Shown here: piece after piece, positions 7,312-10,501 of the stretch
Position numbering within the stretch: the stretch's first letter is position 1
Layout: each line of letters begins with the position of its first letter
Source: Jimgerdemannia flammicorona
Lineage: Eukaryota > Mucoromycota > Endogonomycetes > Endogonales > Endogonaceae
Assembly (NCBI GenBank): GCA_003990745.1
Contig: RBNI01007249.1
Span: 1 to 10,501, forward strand
Direction of reading: 5' to 3'
DNA length: 10,501 bases
The notes under the pieces: model-generated
What the model saw: only the letters and a program-made list of their open reading frames with translations
Databases searched by the model: none
What the model was told of the DNA's origin: nothing
Made by a program: the position numbers and the translations under genes

Positions 7312-8512
7312 TAAGGAGCTATACTATGGATTAATCAGCTATCTTGGGCAGCGGAAGATGCCCAACCACCTTGAACCCTGGACAATTACCATCATCAACC
7401 AGACTTGGAAACAGTTTGAATTAGACAACACTATACTCAGAAAAGGAGGAAAACTAGTAATACCCGAACACAAGAAGTAACAAGTAATGAAGGAAGTACA
7501 TGAGCAAGGACACTTAGGAGAAACCAACATATATGACAAGGTAAGAAGAACCATGTGGTGGCCCAAGATAGAAGAAGACCTGCACCAATTTGTCAAAGGG
7601 TGTGACAAGTGCCAAAAATAGAAACAAGATCAGCAAGACCAGGCACCCGAGTCATCAAGAATTGAGCCTATCCTCTTCCACCACATTGTAATAGATATCA
7701 TTGGACCACTACCAGTAATACTATCAGGAAACTGCTATATTATAGTTATTATAGACCTCTTCACCAAATGGATAGAGGCAGGAGCATTACAAGAAGCCAA
7801 TGCCCTCTCTATAGCCGACTTCCTGCACTGAGAAATCATCTGCCGCTACAAGACACTGAAGCAAATCACCACAGACCATGGCATGGAATTTGTCAATAGA
7901 TTCTACAAGATAATGTATCAGAAATACAAGATTCAGCACATCAAGACCACTGCATACTACCCTCAAGGAAATGGACAGACAGAAAGAACCAACAAGACCC
8001 TCAAGAACATCCTAGTGAAGATCTCAGAGACATATGAGAATTGGGATAACTATCTCCCAACCGCCCTCTCTGTCCTACGAGACATACAGTCACAGAGCAC
8101 ATATTTTACCCCAAGAGAGCTGCTCTTCAGAGAAGAAGATTCTGATGGAACCTCAGCCATAAATCTAGACCTAACTTGGAGACAGGTTGATGCAGAAATC
8201 TGGAGACTACACCAAATCAGGAAGAAGGCTGAAGATTACATCACCAAGTCACAAGCACTGACAAGGAAGAATGTGGAAAAGAATCACAAGGCCCTAGAAC
8301 CTATCCGAATTGGAGAAAAGGTTCTACTGTATTGAAATATGGTAGAAGCCTCATGGTCACAAAAACTGGAGCCCAAATGGGAAGAACCCTTCTATGTGCA
8401 AGATATCAAGGGAACTACCTTCTGACTTAGAAAAATCTCAGAGACCATACTGCCTACTATGGTACACAGGAACAGACTCAAGAAGTACTACGAACCTATA
8501 CAAGAGAAGTAA
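7291..8512 (+). pseudogene. pol: Integrase domain with GPY/F module
   Basis: The integrase inserts the cDNA into the genome. The zinc-binding part has H-x3-H at 7499-7513 and C-x2-C at 7601-7612, 29 residues apart. The catalytic core has Asp 7694-7696 (VIDIIGPLP), Asp 7874-7876 (TTDHGMEF) and Glu 7982-7984 (GNGQTERTN), a D-x35-E spacing. A C-terminal GPY/F-like module follows at about 8350-8500 (WEEPFYV, ending VHRNRLKKYYE), with the Gly of GPF read as Glu. In-frame stops are TAA 7478, TAG 7619, TGA 7829, TGA 8333 and TGA 8423; the natural end is TAA 8510-8512. It lies one frame from RNase H; because Gag-Pol is otherwise one frame, I read that as a mutation and not programmed frameshifting. 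I see no chromodomain after the module. Confidence 0.92.
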
Positions 8513-8857
8513 AACATGATGACCACCTGTGAGGTTCTGGTCTGCAAATCATAACAGCATATCCCGTGACCAGCAGGCTATCTGTCTGGACCATTTTCTA
8601 AGGGATACGGCACTGGCAACTACTCATCTGTGAGACTTTTGCAGTCAGAGAAGTTTGAACCATCAACTGATTGGTCAAGATCAGAATCAGACCCTTGCTC
8701 TATATGAAGGGAATGATCCTTCACCATTATGCCAAAATACAAAGAGAAGATGCTAGCCCATAAACACCACTTTTCGACCCCTTGCCAGAGGTTATGGGAT
8801 CAGCAAATTTTTCAGGACTAGACCAATAAATAAGGATGCTCAGAAAGATCCTTATTC
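8513..8857 (+). other. 3' untranslated region of the retrotransposon
   Basis: About 345 bp separate the pol stop from the polypurine tract. Frame 2 remains partly open (stops near 8555, 8570, 8712 and 8721) but yields no recognisable motif, in particular no chromodomain. AATAAA occurs at 8825-8830, shortly before the right terminal repeat. No copy of the 35-bp repeat or of the 2762-3165 module is present. I consider it non-coding 3' UTR. Confidence 0.5.
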
Positions 8858-8867
8858 AGGAGGAAGA
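8858..8867 (+). other. Polypurine tract (plus-strand primer site)
   Basis: The ten-purine run AGGAGGAAGA ends directly against the TGTAACAG that opens the right terminal repeat. This is where LTR retrotransposons prime plus-strand synthesis after RNase H cleavage. Its exact abutment is strong evidence that 8868 is a genuine LTR start and not an arbitrary repeat edge. Confidence 0.85.
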
Positions 8868-9078
8868 TGTAACAGTGACCTCAGAATAATGACATCAACA
8901 CAGGAGACAGCCTTTCCTTACAAGCCACCAGATCGGAGCATGAGAAGATCATATGGCATATGAGATGAGCAATGATGACCAACTGTGAGTCATTGTGACC
9001 ACAGTACAAGCATCCTGAAGAATATAAAAAGGATCAAGGAACCACAGTAGCAGCAACCAACAAGAACTACCAATCCCA
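8868..9078 (+). repeat. Right 211-bp terminal direct repeat (3' LTR, or its 5' part)
   Basis: This aligns without gaps to 1691-1901. The ten differences are all transitions. At one site the left copy reads CA and the right TG (1784-1785 against 8961-8962), which fits an ancestral CG mutated on opposite strands. It carries TATAAAAA at 9023-9030 and the same three bZIP-like sites, including TGAGTCA at 8986-8992. It ends CCCA and is followed at once by ATGGCACC. It is either a complete short LTR lacking a target-site duplication, or the front part of a longer LTR cut off at 9079. Confidence 0.85.
9023..9030 (+). promoter_or_regulatory. TATA box in right terminal repeat
   Basis: TATAAAAA is unchanged relative to the left copy and lies 49 bp upstream of the ATG at 9079. 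It could drive read-out transcription into the right flank. Confidence 0.45.
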
Positions 9079-9168
9079 ATGGCACCTTTCACTGGTAACA
9101 TTCAGGTGACACAAGACTCAAGCAATACTTTCAACAATGTTTTTGGTGAAAGACAACTAGCAACATAG
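9079..9168 (+). CDS. Small 29-codon ORF directly after the right repeat, doubtful
   Basis: ATG at 9079, in the context CCAATGG, opens a 29-residue ORF ending at TAG 9166-9168. It is Asn/Thr/Ser-rich with an NTFNNV segment. Short motifs of this flavour occur near the N-termini of some large basidiomycete proteins, but this is only a resemblance. The start codon sits immediately after the repeat end and 49 bp downstream of its TATA box, so an LTR-driven transcript could translate it. It may be the first exon fragment of a displaced gene, or chance. I cannot assign a function. Confidence 0.22.
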   Translation: MAPFTGNIQVTQDSSNTFNNVFGERQLAT

Positions 9169-9904
9169 TGAGCAATAATCATACAGGTGTGCATACTAGG
9201 TTGGGTGAATCTAGGGCCTTTGACTGGCAGCAGGTGAGAAGGGGTTATGGCCTGGGGATGGGGGCCTTTGGAGGACCAAAGAATGGAGAAGACTCTGGAG
9301 GGTCCCTTTCTCCGCTACCTTACCAGTCACAAGGTTTGGTAGGCAACCTTCTGAGTCCCCTTTCCCCTATTATTACCCCCTCTACCTCGGGTTGGTTTGC
9401 TGTGCCTGCAAGGGCATGGTGGGAGGAGGGCAATGGTGTTGAGTTGCCCCTTTATCGGTGTCCAATCGGTGTTTTCTCCACTTTTTCATGGCTTCTGGTG
9501 CCTCTGGCTGCATCTGGGGTGTGCCCGTTTTGGTGCGGTGCTTTCTTCCTTTTGCCGTTGTCAACAAGGTGTCGTCTCTGGTGTGTCACGGGCTACGTAG
9601 GGTGTCGGCTGACCTTGGGCATCAAGTGCCAGTGTAGGTTACCTGCAGGTTATTCGGTGCCTGTGGTGGGGCCCTCTGAGCTTTGGCGAGCTTCCCGGTG
9701 AGCGCGGCGCTGGCGTAGGTGACTGCTTTTCGGGTGGAGTCGGGATGGGAGGGGAGATGGCCATCACAGATAGGAGGAAGGACGATTACAGTGAACCAGT
9801 GGGGTGCCAGGCTGGGGGCGGTCATCGGGGTTGGGGCGAACATTATTTCGGTGGGGCCTTTCGATTGGCTGGTAGGGGGTGGAATGGTGCAGGGGCCGGC
9901 ATCC

Positions 9905-10057
9905 TGGCTATACCCAACTGGAACCGGGAGCTGACGCAGCAATGCGATCGAGGCCCACAGGCTTGGGGAGTGGGACCTTCCTCATTTGGCAGTACCCGAC
10001 TGGAACCGGGAGCTGACACGGCAACGTGATCGAGGCCCGCAGGCTCGGGGAGTGGGA
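9905..10057. repeat. Two diverged direct copies, period 82 bp
   Basis: About 71 bp beginning TGGCTATACCC (9905-9975) recurs as TGGCAGTACCC (9987-10057). Within the 65-bp core (9911-9975 against 9993-10057) I count 7 differences. All are transitions, and at all seven one copy has CG where the other has TG or CA. The copies lie in different reading frames (82 is not a multiple of 3), which argues against a coding repeat. Confidence 0.8.
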
Positions 10058-10386
10058 GTGGGGCCTTTTCAGACCTTAGCCCATGTGTCAGTCCTTTTGA
10101 GGAGGGTTCTGCATGTAAGTCCTTTACTCACCTGCTTTGAATCCGTTTTGCTTTCTGTTGGTTGGTTGGGGGGTTTTTTCTTTGCCTCGGGCTTTTACTT
10201 GGAGTTCGGGGGGCTATTCTTTAATTCAGTCCCGGCGCTGCTAGATCCGACACATAGGTGTACTCTCGCGTGTGTTCACGATGATCCAGCCCTGGCGAGC
10301 AGACAAGTCTAGTTTATGTTGAGGGGGTCGACTTAGCCGGTGTTCGACTGGCATAACTGGAGCGGTGGAACTGCTGGACAATTTAG

Positions 10387-10457
10387 TAGTCTAGGTTAAT
10401 GGGGGGATAGTGTTCGATGGGTGGTGGGGGAGGGTTTTGGCCTATATAGTCTAGGTT
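10387..10457. repeat. 11-bp direct repeat flanking the 3' terminal segment
   Basis: TAGTCTAGGTT occurs exactly at 10387-10397 and 10447-10457, 60 bp apart, near the A-rich terminus. The intervening stretch is G-rich. It may be part of a tandem 3' UTR repeat of the putative retroelement. Confidence 0.65.
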
Positions 10458-10464
10458 CCCTTCC

Positions 10465-10470
10465 AATAAA
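10465..10470 (+). terminator. AATAAA polyadenylation signal
   Basis: AATAAA lies 24 bases before the terminal A run (10495-10501), close to the usual signal-to-tail distance. Together they suggest that this DNA end was copied from a polyadenylated RNA. Confidence 0.5.
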
Positions 10471-10476
10471 AATCCG

Positions 10477-10492
10477 CGGGGCTTTGAGTCCG
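10477..10492 (+). other. Stem-loop next to the terminal A run
   Basis: CGGG and CT can pair with AG and TCCG around a TTG loop, leaving G10481 bulged and one G-T pair. The A tail begins two bases after the stem. 3'-terminal hairpins of this kind serve as the reverse-transcriptase recognition site in some LINE/SINE pairs. The stem is short, so chance is possible. Confidence 0.35.
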
Positions 10493-10501
10493 TTAAAAAA
10501 A

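Larger units (their letters stand above)
1691..9078 (+). mobile_element. Ty3/gypsy LTR retrotransposon, degenerate, with dUTPase domain
   Basis: Direct repeats of 211 bp at both ends, a polypurine tract abutting the right repeat, and the domain order Gag, protease, dUTPase, RT, RNase H, integrase identify a Ty3/gypsy (Metaviridae-type) element. RT and RNase H lying before integrase separates it from Ty1/copia. It is 7388 bp if bounded by the 211-bp repeats. Three things are odd. About 1.3 kb containing another ORF and a second promoter-like module precede gag. No target-site duplication is visible (TACAA to the left, ATGGC to the right). No convincing tRNA primer site follows the left repeat. 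The true 5' LTR could therefore be longer than 211 bp, with a truncated 3' copy, or the element could be a composite. About 18 in-frame stops and one frame change make it non-autonomous. Confidence 0.88.
9169..10501 (+). other. GC-richer, G/T-biased region; probable 3' part of a polyadenylated retroelement
   Basis: Composition changes abruptly near 9165-9230 from A/C-rich, CpG-poor DNA to G/T-rich DNA with many CpG. The longest open stretch (9168-9701) starts at GTG, has a Trp/Cys/Gly/Pro composition unlike a folded protein and no known motif, and I do not call it a gene. The right edge ends in AATAAA (10465-10470), a stem-loop (10477-10492) and a run of at least seven A. That is the form expected of a LINE or SINE 3' end on the plus strand, continuing or stopping at the window edge. 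No endonuclease or RT motif is present, so only an untranslated 3' part would be inside the window. Confidence 0.4.

Noticed and set aside
7265..7315. Programmed frameshift between RNase H and integrase
   Set aside because: Gag through RNase H is one frame, no slippery site stands out, and frameshifts in such elements normally lie between gag and pol. A small indel is likelier.
3286..8512. Reassigned stop codons or programmed readthrough to explain the open-but-interrupted frame
   Set aside because: All three stop codons are interrupted positions, they are scattered without a shared context, and catalytic residues are mutated too. Decay explains everything.
8513..8857. Chromodomain after integrase
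   Set aside because: No aromatic-cage pattern is visible in any frame; only short open stretches without a motif.
9168..9701. 177-codon open stretch on the plus strand
   Set aside because: It uses a GTG start, lies in G/T-rich DNA where stops are rare by composition, has a low-complexity W/C/G/P profile and shows no family motif.
9622..9942. 106-codon open stretch on the minus strand, Pro/Thr/Ala-rich
   Set aside because: It is the complement of G-rich DNA and its 5' part overlaps the non-coding direct repeat. No motif supports it.
1..10501. CRISPR array, tRNA or rRNA genes, bacterial operon signals
   Set aside because: No regularly spaced repeats with unique spacers, no tRNA-like A/B boxes or cloverleaf, and a eukaryotic retroelement context throughout.

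Overview
The window looks like repeat-rich fungal DNA, most likely from a basidiomycete (probably an Agaricomycete). This rests on the style of the Ty3/gypsy-type Gag-Pol protein and on the relics around it; no taxonomic marker gene is present. No intact cellular gene is visible. Nearly everything supportable is transposon-derived and mutationally decayed.

Layout. (1) Positions 1-1690 are an AT-rich left flank. It holds an 11-bp tandem duplication (127-148), three head-to-tail 18-bp palindromic units (187-240), and a badly broken minus-strand reading frame (about 1690 down to 790) with a C-x2-C-x6-C motif. That frame runs right up to the element boundary. (2) Positions 1691-9078 are a Ty3/gypsy LTR retrotransposon. 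Direct terminal repeats of 211 bp (1691-1901 and 8868-9078) bracket it, and a polypurine tract (8858-8867) abuts the right repeat. Between them lie: a decayed, unrecognised 275-codon ORF (1931-2755); a second LTR-like promoter module with 35-bp tandem repeats, TATA box and AATAAA (2762-3165); and one long gag-protease-dUTPase-reverse transcriptase-RNase H frame (about 3286-7311). The integrase (about 7291-8512) follows in the next frame. (3) At 9079 an ATG and a 29-codon ORF follow the right repeat directly. (4) Positions about 9169-10501 are GC-richer and G/T-biased with no credible gene. They contain a diverged direct repeat of period 82 and end in AATAAA, a small stem-loop and a run of A. 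This looks like the 3' end of a polyadenylated (LINE- or SINE-like) retroelement.

How it would have worked. Gag packages the RNA. The aspartic protease processes the polyprotein. RT and RNase H copy the RNA to DNA from an unidentified primer, with plus-strand priming at the polypurine tract, and integrase inserts it. The unusual part is a complete set of five dUTPase motifs between protease and RT, suggesting the element carried its own means of lowering dUTP during reverse transcription.

Condition. The copy is dead. I count 13 in-frame stops in the gag-to-RNase H frame, a frame change near 7265-7315, 5 more stops in the integrase frame, and lesions at the RT active site and the Gag zinc knuckle. 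All ten differences between the two terminal repeats are transitions, nine of them explicable as CpG or CpA cytosine changes. This points to RIP-like mutation and/or methylation-linked deamination.
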